64,000 nucleotides of DNA, from positions 1 to 64,000 of the forward strand of contig NZ_FOGC01000012.1 of NCBI RefSeq assembly GCF_900111105.1, in the 5' to 3' direction. Positions 10,530 through 22,600 of the stretch are shown one piece after another. The translations under genes were made by a program, and so were the position numbers. The notes under the pieces are model-generated. The model did not search any database, was not told the DNA's origin, and saw only the letters and a list, made by a program, of their open reading frames with translations. The stretch's first letter is position 1, and each line of letters opens with the position of its first letter. The DNA is from Rosenbergiella nectarea (lineage in GTDB: Bacteria > Pseudomonadota > Gammaproteobacteria > Enterobacterales > Enterobacteriaceae).

Positions 10530-11701
10530 GTGAGTTAGGCAAATTTAACAGCCGATTACGTGAACCGAAACTGCCGCGTTCGACTTTAGTGGCCTGGAGC
10601 CTTTTTGCCTTGCTCTGTGTATTTATCACCTGGGCAAGCTTCTTTCACTTAGATGAAGTGACGACCGGCAACGGTAAAGTGGTTCCCTCCTCGCACGAAC
10701 AAGTCATTCAATCACTAGAAGGCGGGATTGTGCATAAATTATTTGTGAAGGAAGGGGATATTGTTGAGCAAGGTCAACCGCTTGCCCAATTAGATCGAAC
10801 TAAAACGCAATATAGTGTGATGGAGAGTGAATCTAGGCTGAATGCCGCGCTGGCGACGGCGGCGCGGTTGAATGCTGAAGTCAATGGCACACCTTTGACC
10901 TTTCCTCCAGAGATCATGAATGACAGTGGCTTGATTAAACAAGAAACCGCGCTGTATGAATCACGACGCGCCAGTTTAACGAAGGGGTTAGCGGGATTAC
11001 GCGAAGGGGTGGTGTTAGTGCAACGGGAACTGACCATGACGCAGCCTTTGGTGAAACTGGGTGCGGCCAGCAACGTGGAAGTCCTACGCTTGCAGCGGCA
11101 GAAAAACGATCTCGAAAGTAAGATTACCGAGATGCAAAACCAGTATTACGTGAAAGCCCGTGAAGAGTTAGCGAAAGCCAATGAAGAAATTGAAGCGCAA
11201 CGATCGGTCACGCGTGGGCGGGAAGACTCACTCACTCGCTTAACCTTTAATGCCCCCTTACGTGGCATTGTTAAAGATATTGATGTGACCACCGTAGGCG
11301 GCGTTATTCCACCCAATGGTAAGTTGATGACCTTGGTGCCGCTTGATGATCAAATGGTTATCGAAGCAAAAATCTCTCCCCGTGATGTGGCCTTTATTCA
11401 TCCAGGCCAGAAAGCGATGGTAAAAATTACCGCTTATGATTACTCGATTTTTGGCGGATTACCGGGAGAGGTCACCATGATATCGCCCGATACGATTCAA
11501 GATGAGGTGAAACGCGATATTTTCTACTATCGCGTCTATATCCGTACGTCTAGCAATCATCTTGAAAATCGAGACCATAAGCAGTTCCCCATTTTTCCAG
11601 GGATGATTGCGACGGTCGATATCAAAACGGGTCATAAAACCGTGCTGCAATACTTAATTAAGCCTCTCAACAAGGCGAGAGAAGCGTTGCGCGAACGCTA
11701 A
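10526..11701 (+). CDS. HlyD-family type I secretion membrane fusion protein
   Basis: This periplasmic adaptor (391 residues) links the inner-membrane exporter to an outer-membrane TolC-type channel. One transmembrane helix lies at about residues 20-40. Lipoyl-like halves flank a long coiled-coil region at about 100-240, and a beta-barrel segment follows. The ATG overlaps the exporter stop codon, so the two are co-translated. No outer-membrane partner gene is in the window; it may lie upstream of the adhesin or be the housekeeping TolC. Confidence 0.92.
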   Translation: MSELGKFNSRLREPKLPRSTLVAWSLFALLCVFITWASFFHLDEVTTGNGKVVPSSHEQVIQSLEGGIVHKLFVKEGDIVEQGQPLAQLDRTKTQYSVMESESRLNAALATAARLNAEVNGTPLTFPPEIMNDSGLIKQETALYESRRASLTKGLAGLREGVVLVQRELTMTQPLVKLGAASNVEVLRLQRQKNDLESKITEMQNQYYVKAREELAKANEEIEAQRSVTRGREDSLTRLTFNAPLRGIVKDIDVTTVGGVIPPNGKLMTLVPLDDQMVIEAKISPRDVAFIHPGQKAMVKITAYDYSIFGGLPGEVTMISPDTIQDEVKRDIFYYRVYIRTSSNHLENRDHKQFPIFPGMIATVDIKTGHKTVLQYLIKPLNKAREALRER

Positions 11702-11710
11702 AACCTCCCA

Positions 11711-11757
11711 GGTCAGGTAAAAGGATTTACCTGACCGCCGTTGAAGATTTTCTTCTT
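11711..11757 (+). terminator. Probable terminator after the secretion operon
   Basis: A perfect 11-bp stem (11711-11721 with 11726-11736) has a 4-base loop and is followed within 20 bases by a T-rich stretch (11749-11757). It begins nine bases after the adaptor gene. The T-run is not immediately adjacent to the stem, so confidence is moderate. Confidence 0.6.
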
Positions 11758-11889
11758 ATCACGGTAGTCTTGATTTAGGTCAAAAAATATCCATTTTGGC
11801 CAGTGTTATGTTGCCGACTTTAATTTTTTGTTATATTTTTACGCAAAATTTCACCTTTCTTTACGAATTGTTATTATACAGAGTCGAGT

Positions 11890-13599
11890 ATGCCATCAAG
11901 GACGAAGACCTCTTTTTATACTGCAAAAATGATCACCGCCGGTTTGACAGGTTTCACCTCATTAGTTCACGCCGCTCCCTTTATCGACCAGCAACAGCAA
12001 CATATCCAGACGCAGCAATCGGCAAAAGAAGCACAGTTAACCCCGGCAGCACCCGATATCTCTCTCGATAAGTCGCTACCCAAAAATGTCGAAGGCCCCT
12101 TTGTTCAGGAAAGTCCCTGCTTTGTTATAAAAAAAGTGAACCTGACTGGAACCGATTCCTTGCCTTGGTGGTTCAGGGCCAAGTCGATAGTGAATCAGGG
12201 GGTGGGGCACTGTCTTGGGGTGCAAGGGATCAATCAATTGATGGGGCGCTTACAAAACCGGTTAATTACCCATGGATGGGTGACGTCGCGGGTGTTGGTC
12301 CCCGCCCAAGATCTCAGTCAGGGTGAATTAACCCTGTCGATCGTCGCGGGGACGTTGGGCCAAGTTCGTTACACGTCAGGGTCTGACTCGCGTGCAGTAC
12401 TGGGGAGTTCAGTGCCCGCCTCCTCTGAAAAATTATTGGACCTGCGCGATATCGAGCAAGGGCTGGAAAACCAACAGCGACTGCCCACTGTTGAGGACTC
12501 GATGGAAATTGTCCCGGGTGAGAAAGAAGGTGAGAGTGATGTGGTCATTACCCGTAGACAGTCGAAAATATGGCGTGTCAACCTTTGGGCCGACGACTCT
12601 GGAACCAAAAGTACCGGCCGCACGCAAGTCGGTGGGATGCTCGCCCTAGATAATCCTTTTGCACTGAGCGATTTACTCTACCTCTCTGCCAGCCATGATA
12701 TTGGGTTTAAAGGGCATAAGCAGAGTAAAAATATCAATGGTCACTACTCGGTCCCGCTGGGTTACTGGTTGCTTGAGGTCACGGGCGGTGAATATGACTA
12801 TGTCCAAAATGTAGCCGGGTATAACGGTGATATTCGCTACTCCGGTAAAAGTAAGAATCTTAATGTTGGCGTGAGTCGCGTTATCCAGCGTAACGCCAGC
12901 GGTAAAACCACATTACGCAGTAATTTGCTGATCCGTGAATTACAAAACTATATCGATCGTAGCGAAATCGAGGTACAACACCGGCGGACCAGTGCTTGGC
13001 AATTAGGCCTTGACCATCGGCATTATTTCGGCCCAATCACCCTTAATGGCAGTGTTAATTATCAACATGGAACGCGTTGGTTCGGCGCATTACCGGCCTA
13101 CGAAGAGCACTATGAAGCGGGTTATCGCGCAACCGCGAAAAGTAAAATTTTCACCTGGAATCTTGGGATGGATTGGCCGTTTCAGGTGGCCGACCAGAAC
13201 TTCCGCTACCAATTTACCTATCTTCGCCAACAGAGTTCTACGCCGTTAACCTCTCCCGATCAATTAGCGATTGGTAACCGTTGGACAGTTCGCGGATTTA
13301 ACGGCGAACGAACGCTAAGCGCCAGCCATGGCTGGTATGTGCAAAACACACTTGCCTGGCAGACGCCGCTCCCAAATCAAGAACTCTATCTCGGCGCGGA
13401 CTACGGTGAAGTGGGTGGACGCAGTGATGGTTCGACGCTGATTGGTCGACATTTAGCGGGAAGTGTTATTGGGGTGCGTGGCGCCTTGTCGAGCATGGGG
13501 GTGGGGTATGATCTCTTTGCCGGAACGCCATTGGCTAAGCCGAAGGGGTTCAAGACTGACAGGGTGACCTTTGGGTTTAGCCTTAATTGGCAGTATTAA
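11890..13599 (+). CDS. cdiB: CdiB/ShlB-family two-partner secretion outer-membrane transporter
   Basis: This outer-membrane beta-barrel (569 residues) exports the CdiA-like protein encoded 11 bp downstream. A signal-like N-terminus ending near A-H-A is followed by a P-rich linker, a POTRA region (about residues 75-250, with two cysteines near 77 and 107), and a barrel ending in an aromatic residue. The conserved V-R-G-F motif of the L6 loop of TpsB proteins is near residue 467. An AT-rich region precedes the gene (11760-11889), in which I could not fix one convincing promoter. The name cdiB rests on the adjacent VENN-type cdiA and immunity gene. Confidence 0.92.
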   Translation: MPSRTKTSFYTAKMITAGLTGFTSLVHAAPFIDQQQQHIQTQQSAKEAQLTPAAPDISLDKSLPKNVEGPFVQESPCFVIKKVNLTGTDSLPWWFRAKSIVNQGVGHCLGVQGINQLMGRLQNRLITHGWVTSRVLVPAQDLSQGELTLSIVAGTLGQVRYTSGSDSRAVLGSSVPASSEKLLDLRDIEQGLENQQRLPTVEDSMEIVPGEKEGESDVVITRRQSKIWRVNLWADDSGTKSTGRTQVGGMLALDNPFALSDLLYLSASHDIGFKGHKQSKNINGHYSVPLGYWLLEVTGGEYDYVQNVAGYNGDIRYSGKSKNLNVGVSRVIQRNASGKTTLRSNLLIRELQNYIDRSEIEVQHRRTSAWQLGLDHRHYFGPITLNGSVNYQHGTRWFGALPAYEEHYEAGYRATAKSKIFTWNLGMDWPFQVADQNFRYQFTYLRQQSSTPLTSPDQLAIGNRWTVRGFNGERTLSASHGWYVQNTLAWQTPLPNQELYLGADYGEVGGRSDGSTLIGRHLAGSVIGVRGALSSMGVGYDLFAGTPLAKPKGFKTDRVTFGFSLNWQY

Positions 13600-13610
13600 T
13601 ACAGGGATGA

Positions 13611-16600
13611 ATGATGAATAAGCACTGTTATCGGATCATTTTTAACCGTTGTTTGCAGAGATTAGTGGTGGTGTCAGAGTTGGCACGACGTGCGGGTGGC
13701 CCGTCGACGGACTGTCAACCTGCGCAACGCTCGATAATTGCGACACTTCGCCCGCTCACCTTTGCGCTGATCATGGCAGGGGGCGCGATCAGCGCCTCCA
13801 CTCAGGCCGCAGGAATCGTCGCCGATCCGAATGCCCCGCAGGGTCAGCAACCGACGGTCCAACGAACCGGTAATGGATTGCCTCAAGTGGATATCCGAAC
13901 CCCGAACAGCCAAGGGCTGTCTCACAATACGTATCGTCAATTTGACGTAGACGAACGTGGTGCGATTTTAAACAATAGCCAACATGCGACATCAACGCAG
14001 TTAGCGGGACAAGTTGCCGGCAACCCGTGGCTGGCGAAGGGCTCGGCCAAAGTAATCCTTAATGAGGTTAACAGTGCCAACCCGAGCCAGCTGCGGGGAT
14101 TTATCGAGGTGGCGGGACACAAAGCCGATGTGATTATTGCTAACCCGGCGGGAATAAGTTGCAGCGGCTGTGGTGTGATCAACGCAGGGCGCAACACCTT
14201 AGCCGCCGGGCGAGTTCGGTTGGAGAATGGTCAGATCGCCGGATATGACGTCGACCGTGGACGAATTACCCTCAGTGGAGCAGGGATGAACGGCACGGGA
14301 CAAGACTATACTCGGCTTATCGCTCGTGCGGTCGAGGTCAATGGTCGAGTGCAAGCGGGGGATCTCAAAGTCACTACCGGGCATAACCAAACCGATGCGG
14401 ACGGCAACGTCGTTAAGGTAAAAAATGATGATCCTGCGGGACGCCCCACCTTTGCACTCGATACTGCTGCTTTGGCGGGAATGTATGCCAACCGTATTAC
14501 GCTCGTGGGAACTGAGCAAGGGGTAGGGGTGCGTAACCGTGGCGAGATCGGCGCGGCACAAGGTCATTTCACCTTGGATGCCAGTGGTAAATTGACCAAT
14601 ACAGGTGTTGTCCAAGCTAAGCAAAACGTCGCCCTACACACGGCAGGAATGGATAACTCAGGGCAAATCGCTGCAGCGGGCAATATTACCGTTGCCAGCC
14701 AAGGTGATATCACTAATGCCGGGCAAATTCGTGCGCAAGGTGATCTGCAACTCTCAGCAAGCGGGAAATTAGTCAGTCAGTCCAGTTCGACCTCAGTGGC
14801 CGGGCATAATGCGACACTGCAAGCGAATATCCTCACTAACCAGCAGGGCAGCGCCTTAGGGGCAGGTATTGATGCACAAGGTCAGGCGACGGCCGCAGGC
14901 CAGCTTACCCTTAACGCCGCAAAACAGTTACAGAGCCACGGCACCCACCTCAGCCGTGATCAGATTATCCTCAAGGGTAAAGAGGTTGACCTAAGCGATA
15001 GCCAAACCCAAGCGAATCAGGTGATGGTAAAGGCTAGGGAAGGCGATTTACACCTTGACCGCGCGCAGCTTGCTGCCCAGCAGGCGACGCTGACCACGCC
15101 AGGTCAACTGACGAATCGGCAGGGAAAAGTGGTCGCACAGGCCCTGGATCTCACCGCGACGAAACGACTGGATAACCAAGGGGGCGCCATTATTTCACAA
15201 GGCCCTCAGGCGCTGACGCTGCATAGCCAGCATATCGATAACACGCAAGGCACCCTCGCCAGCGCGAGCGACCTTAGGCTAACCAGTCAAGATCTCGATA
15301 ACCGAGGGGGCTTGGTACAAGCCGCAAACCGGTTGTCGGTTACGACTCAGGGCGGAACCCTTACTAACGCCGACACCCAAGCGGATAGCTTGGGCCTTAG
15401 AGCGGGTGGGTCGCTTGACCTACAGGCTCACACCATCGATAACCGCAACGGATTGATGGCTGCCAAAGCGATTACCGCGACAGGAGAACAGTGGGATAAC
15501 CGTTTCGGGGAGGTCATTAGCGATCAGGATTTGGCGATTAACGCGAAACAACTCGCTAATCAGCAAGGCTTGCTCAGTGCTCAAACCGGGTCGCTCACTG
15601 TGAAGACGACAGAGGATCTGCACAATCAGAACGGAACATTGCAAAGCCAAGGTGCGCTGACGCTGACGGCGGATGCACTGAATAACGATCAAGGAAAGAT
15701 TCTGGCCGCGCAGTCTGGCGTTACCCTTCACGCTAACGGTCACCTCGCCAACCACGCCGGACAAATATCGGCACGTGATCAGGTTAGCCTAAACAGTGCG
15801 AGTCTGAGTAACCAGCAGGGGCGTATTACCGCCGTTCAGGGGCCGTTAACCCTAAGCACGACCGGCGTAGTCGATAACCGTCAGGGGGTGCTACAAACGG
15901 GCGGCGGGTTCGCCGTCACAGCAGGGCAACTCACTAATCAAGGGGGTACGCTACAGTCGACGCAAGGCCAAGGGGCTTTACATCTCAACGAGAGCTTGGA
16001 TAACCAGCAAGGTCTTATCAGTGCCGCCACCGATTTACAGATTGAGAGTGGTCAGCTTAGCAACCAACAGGGTGTGCTGATCGCCAAGACCCTTGATTTG
16101 CAGACATTAGCCTTAACGAACCAGGCAGGGCTGATCCAAGGGAGTGATCGACTCGCCATTAATACGCAGGGGCAAACGCTCACCAATCGCGACACGGATG
16201 GCTCGAGTCTCGGCCTACGCTCTGCAGGTCAGCTTATCCTTAACAGTGGCGAGCTAGACAATCATCAAGGGGTGGTCGCGGGCCGCGACCTCTCCATCAG
16301 CGCACAACACCTTGATAATCAACAAGGGTCTCTACTTGCCAGCGACACCAGCCAGTTAACCCTACAAGGCTTAGAGAACCAGCAAGGGTCAATACAGTCG
16401 GGGGGTGATACCTCGGTGAATCTGGGGCAAGGTGAATTCGCGAATCAGCATGGTCAACTGCTTGCCGGGGGCAGTCTTACTCTGCAAACGGGAGTGCTGA
16501 ATAATCAACAAGGGCAACTGCAAGGCGCTCAAGGCCTGTCACTGACCGGCACACAACTCGACAACCAGGGCGGTAAAGTGCTGTCGGGTGCCGATCTCTC

Positions 16601-19600
16601 TACCTTGGTCGCCCAAGCGATTAACGATCAGGGTACGCTGTATGCCGCGGGCACTGCGCAGGTGACCGCCAGCGAGTCGGTCAGTAATCAGCAGGGGCTG
16701 ATTAAGGCGGGAGAACAGCTCACGCTGTCCACTCAGCAACTGAATAATCAGCACACACGCGATGCAGGGCAGGGTATCGAAGCCCAGGACCTCAACGTCA
16801 CCGCGGCGAATCTGGATAATCGTCAAGGCAGCTTACGAGCAGGCGAGTCACTGCACGCACAGGTAAGCGAGACCTTGGCTAACCAACAGGGGCTGATTTC
16901 TTCGCAGGGGCAGTTAACGCTAGGACAGCCGGGCAGTGGCTTGAGTTTGAATAATGACCAAGGCGATATTGTCGCCAATGGTGATGCCGTGCTCACACTT
17001 GGCCATTTCACACAGGTTGGCCGCGTGACTAGTGGCAATAACCTGAGTGTAGAGGTCGGCAGCGATTTTCAACAAGATGGCCAACTGGCGGCTGGAAACG
17101 ACCTGCAGCTCAATACCGCGGGCCACCAACTGAACAATAGCGGTAGCTTGACGGCTGGCCAGCATCTGACGTTGACCAGTGATCGGCTCACTAACCAGCA
17201 GACGGGCGAGATCAACTCAGGCATCACCACAATCACTAGCCATTACCTAGAGAATCAAGGCTTAATCGACGGTGGGCAAGTGTTCCTGCACGCCGATGAG
17301 CTTCACAATCGTGGCACGGGAAGAATTTACGGTGATCGATTGGTCATCGATGCCCCGCTATTGACGAATGAGAGTCTCGAGAATAAAGCGGCAACCATCG
17401 CCGGACGGGAAAGTCTGCTGATCGCCACCGATCACCTCACTAACCAAGATAATAGCCTGATCTACAGTAACGGCGATCTTCAGATAGGCGGTGCCTTGGC
17501 TGCCGACGGCAGCCTGATGGGTCAGGCAACACAGGTTGATAACCTCAGTGCGACCATTGAGGCGATGGGAAGCTTAGGGATCTCTGCTAAGCAGATCGAG
17601 AACCGTGATACCCATTTAACGGTCAGCGATGATCTGCAAACGGTGTCGAGCCTTAATGATCTGGTCGAGATTGAGTTTTGTACCGGACGTAAATGGACAG
17701 ATGCCTGCGGTCGCACCGATGGCGTGCATTATCGGTTTGATGCCACCATCGATAAATCCAAATCTCGCGACTATAAAGTGGTGTTTAACTTCGATGCGCA
17801 AGGGCGCAGTTATGCGCTGGATGCGCAAGGCAACCGCGTCAAATTTACCATTGATGGCAAAGAGGACTATCTCTATGTCTATCAGGATGCCAGGAATGGC
17901 ATTATTTATTTCCACCAACCTGGCGTGACGGATGCGGGACGGCGATTTAACGTCTTCAATTTCGATCAGGTCACCAAAGCCCAAACGGTCAGCGATCAAC
18001 AGAGCGCGATACTGCGTAGCGGTGGCGACTTAGTCTTAAACAGTGACTTACATAACAAAGATAGCCAAGTGGTGGCGGGGCAGGCGTTAGTCATCAATGG
18101 CGCGGTGAATAACGAGGAAACCGAGGTTAAGCAGACCCTCGAGCAGCAAGGTGAACGACTGGCGGGCGGCCGACGTAAACAGCATAAGCAGACGCGCTAT
18201 GAAGGCCCTGAAGTCTATCAACCGCCGATCAGTGAGTTAACGGTGCCGCTGCATCTCACCGCACAGCTACAAGGTCAAGGCGCGGGGGCCGGGCAAACCA
18301 TCGCCGCACAAGACGCGACCACCCAGGTCACGGGGGCGTCGAATTTGCTGGCCAATGTCGCCTTGGCACAACAAGACCATCAAGACTTAGTGACCGACGT
18401 GACCCTACCGGCACCGGTCGATGCCTCGACACAACTGGCAGAGACCCCTTCTTCGGGGAATTGGGTCATCCGCACCACCAGTGTACCGGTGAGCTTACCC
18501 ACTACGAGCCTCTACCAGCTTCATCCTGGCACCGACAGTCAGTATCTGGTTGAAACCGACCCGCAATTTACGCGGGGGAAAACCACGGTGAGTAGCAGTG
18601 ATATCTATCAAGACCAGCTTATCAAGCGATTAGGCGATGGCTATTACGAACAATCCTTGGTGCGTGAGCAGATTGTGAAAGCGACTGGACAACGGTTTTT
18701 AACGGGTTATAGCAATGATGAAGCGCAATATCGTGCGCTGCTCACGAGTGGTAAAGCCTTTACCGAGCGCTTTGGTATCGCCCCGGGGACGGCATTGAGT
18801 GCGGAACAGATGGCACAGATGACCAGCGACATGGTGTTGATGGTCAATGAGCGTGTCACCTTATCCGATGGCACGACCCAACTGGTGGCCGTCCCTAAAC
18901 TCTATGCCCGAGTCGACAAGGATCAGTTAAGTGGCAAAGGTGCCTTGCTGTCGGGCAATGCCGTTCAGATCACCACGGCACAGGATCTGCTCAATAGCGG
19001 TACCATCGCTGGGCGCGGGCTGACCGCGATTTCGGCCAGCAATCTACTCAACCTAGGTGATATTAGCGGCAACACCACCCAGTTGCTGGCGAGTAACGAT
19101 ATTATCAATCGTGGCGGCCAGTTGTTAGGCGGCGATCAACTTACCTTACAGGCGGGTCATGACATCCTGAGCCAAACCGAGAGCTTCCAACGGGGGAGTG
19201 AGGCATGGACCGGACGCCAAGCCGGGATAGCGGTCACGGGCCAACAGGGACAATTAACGTTGCAAGCCGGACATGATATTCAGCTGACCGCTAGCGCCCT
19301 CAGTAATCAGGGGAGCGACAGCACGACGCGCGTGATCGCCGGTCATGACCTGAACCTTGATACGGTAAAACAGAGCCACGCGACGGATTACACCCGCGGT
19401 AAAAAAGATTATGACCGCAGCCTAGAGACCCATGAACAAGGCTCCGTCATCAATGCCGGGGGCAGTTTAACGATGCAAGCCGGGAACGATATGACCTTGC
19501 GCGCCGCAGAAGTGACTGCAGGGGGTGACGCGACACTGACGGCGGGTCACGATTTGGCGCTACTCAGTGGTCAGGATAGCTGGGATCAGTCGACCTATAT

Positions 19601-22600
19601 GAAAACCAAAAAACGTCATGGTTTATCCAAAACCACGACGGAGGTGGCTACCAGTACCCATCAGATCAGCGCGGTAAGCAGTTCGGTGTCCGGTGATCAG
19701 GTGACGCTCCTCGCGGGTCATGATCTGCGCTCAGAAGCCAGTAATATTGTGGGCGACAACGCCGTTAAGCTACTGGCGGGCAATGATGTGGTGATCACGA
19801 CGGCCGAAGAGTCCGATCACTCGACCAGTATGACCAAGAAGAAGAAATCGGGGCTAAGTGGCACCGGTGGTATCGGCTTCACTGTCGGCACCTCATCCCA
19901 AAAAACGGACCAAGACGACCGCAGTAATGTACAAAAAGGCAGTGTGGTCGGTAGCAGTCAAGGTAACGTTACGGTGACGGCCGGTAATCAGGTGACCCTG
20001 CATGGCAGTGATCTGCTGGCGGGCCAAGATATGTCGATAAGCGGCAAGCGTATCGATATCAGCGCGGCAGAAAATAGCCATACCGCCCTCACCAAAACCG
20101 AGCAGAAGTCGAGTGGATTAACCCTAGCGTTGAGTGGCGTGGTGGGAAGCGCCTTAAACACGGCAACACAGCAGGCCCATTCGGCGACTAAGGAAGATAA
20201 TGGACGGCTGGCGGCGTTAAAAGCGACCCAATCAGTATTAACGGGTTACAGCGCTAAACAAGCCAGTGAACTTAATGATCTACAGCAAACACCGAAGGAC
20301 GCCATGGGGGTTAACCTCTCCTATGGTAATCAACGCGCCCACTCCGAGCAGAAAGTCGTGCAACAGACGCACGCCGGTAGCCAGCTCACCGCTGGGCGCG
20401 ACCTAAGGTTGCAGGCCACCCAAGGTGACATCGATATTGCGGGCAGCCAGCTGAAAGCCGGACGTGATACAACGCTGAGCGCCGCACAGGATATTCTGCT
20501 GCACTCCAGCCAAGACAGTGAAACCCTGAGCGGTAACAATAGCAGCCATGGCGGGTCGCTAGGTGTCGGCATAGGTGCCAGCGGCAATAGCGCCGGGATT
20601 AGCATTTCTGCCAGCGTCAATGCCAGCAAAGGTAAGGAGAACGGCAGTTCTCTGACCCATCAAGAGACAACGCTGGACAGCGGCGGCCAAGTCACCTTAC
20701 ACAGCGGTCGCGATACCACCTTAACCGGCGCGCAAGTTAACGGTGAGCGGATTGTGGCGGAGGTTGGTCGCAACTTAACGCTGACCTCTGAGCAAGACAG
20801 CAACCGCTACGACTCCAAGCAACAAAGCGCTAGCGCAGGCGGCAGCTTTACCTTTGGCACCATGACCCCTTCAGGCAGCCTAAATCTTAGCCAAGATAAG
20901 ATGCACAGTGCCTATGACAGTGTGCAAGAACAGACTGGCCTGTTTGCGGGCAAAGGTGGCTTTGATGTGAAGGTCGGTGAGCATACCCAGCTTAATGGTG
21001 CGGTGATTGGCTCGACTGCCAGTGCCGAGCATAACCGCTTAGAGACCGGCACCCTAGGGTTTAGTGATATCGATAACCAAGCGGGCTATAAGGTCGAACA
21101 CCAGAGCGTAGGCGCAAGCACTGGCGGCGGCATGGCGAACTTTATCGGTAATCTTGCTAATGGATTGGCCGTTGCGGGCAATAAGGAAAAAAGCGACAGC
21201 TCAACCACCCATGCTGCGGTGAGCGAGGGCACGATAGTGATCAACGACACCGCCGAGCAGCAGCAGAATGTCGATGACCTTAGCCGTGATGTTGAACATG
21301 CCAACCAGACGCTTAGCCCGATATTCGATAAGGAGAAAGAGCAGCAACGGATGCAGACGCTGCAGCTAATCGGTGAGGTCGGTAACCAAGCCGCCGATAT
21401 TGCGCGTACGCAAGGGGATATCGCAGGGTTTACCGCCGCCAAAGCCAAGTATCCCACCTATACCGATAAACAGCTGCGTGAGACAGTAGAGTTCAAACAA
21501 GCCAGCCAGCCATTTGGTACAGGCAGCGCCATACAGCAAGCCATCACCGCCTCAACCGCCGCGATACAGGGGTTGGCGGGTGGCGATATTGCTAAGGCGT
21601 TAGCAGGGGCGAGTGCCCCTTATTTAGCCGAGGTTATCCATCGCCAAACGACCTCTGCCAACGGAGAGGTAAATAAAACCGCCAACCTGATGGCGCATGC
21701 GGTAGTGAATGCAGCGTTATCCTTGGCGAAAGGTGAAAATGCGTTAGCGGGAGCCAGTAGTGCGGTGACCGCCGAGGCGGTGGGGATGATTTCGCAAGCC
21801 TATTATGGTAAAAAAGCTTCTGAGCTTAGTGAAGATGAGAAACAAAAAGTCAGTGCATTAGCCAGTTTAGCCGCAGGATTAGCGGGTGGATTGGTGGGTG
21901 GCGATACGGCGAGTGCAGTATCAGGGATGCAGACCGGGAAGGTGACGGTTGAGAATAATTATCTGAATTCAAACGAGGTGATTCAGCTCAATAAAGAGCT
22001 TGAGAGTGCTGCTAAAAATGGCACCGATAAGCTCGAAGTTTATGAAAAATTTGCTGAGATTAGTCAAAAGAATCGCGAAGAGGCAGTTGCTAAAAGCTGC
22101 TCAGGTGATCCATTCTGTGCAAGTGGTGTATTAGCTGAGGCTGAAGCAGGAACAGATGTTGCGACCAGTTTAAGGCGATTGCCGATCTTCTCAAGTTTGA
22201 GTAGTGACGATTTATCGCAGTTGGATAGATTTGTACTGGCAGAAAATGAAGAAAGCGCGAGAGCGATTTATCAATCACTGCCGGAATACGTAAAGGTTGC
22301 GCTCTATACCAAGGAAGCGGGTGAAACGATAGGGTTTGGTGCTGCAGTCGGTGGGAAAGGCTTATCGGCGCTGGGTGTTATTGGGAAGGGCTCGAAACAG
22401 TCTTATCAGCCCAACCAAGGGGCTGTGGGGAATATGGGAGAATTCTTTCGGCAGCCAGGTTTTGGTAGCCAAATGAAAGAGACTGCTCAGAAAACAAGTC
22501 AGGTCTTTCAAGGGCAAAATGTTTTCAAAGCGAAAAAACCTGTCGGAGATTATATTGCAAAAGGTGATAAGTACTATCTTGATGGGATGCATAAAAACCA

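Noticed and set aside
11796-12071. Frame overlapping the promoter and start of cdiB
   Set aside because: It reads through the cdiB signal region in a different phase and shows no protein features; cdiB itself is unambiguous.
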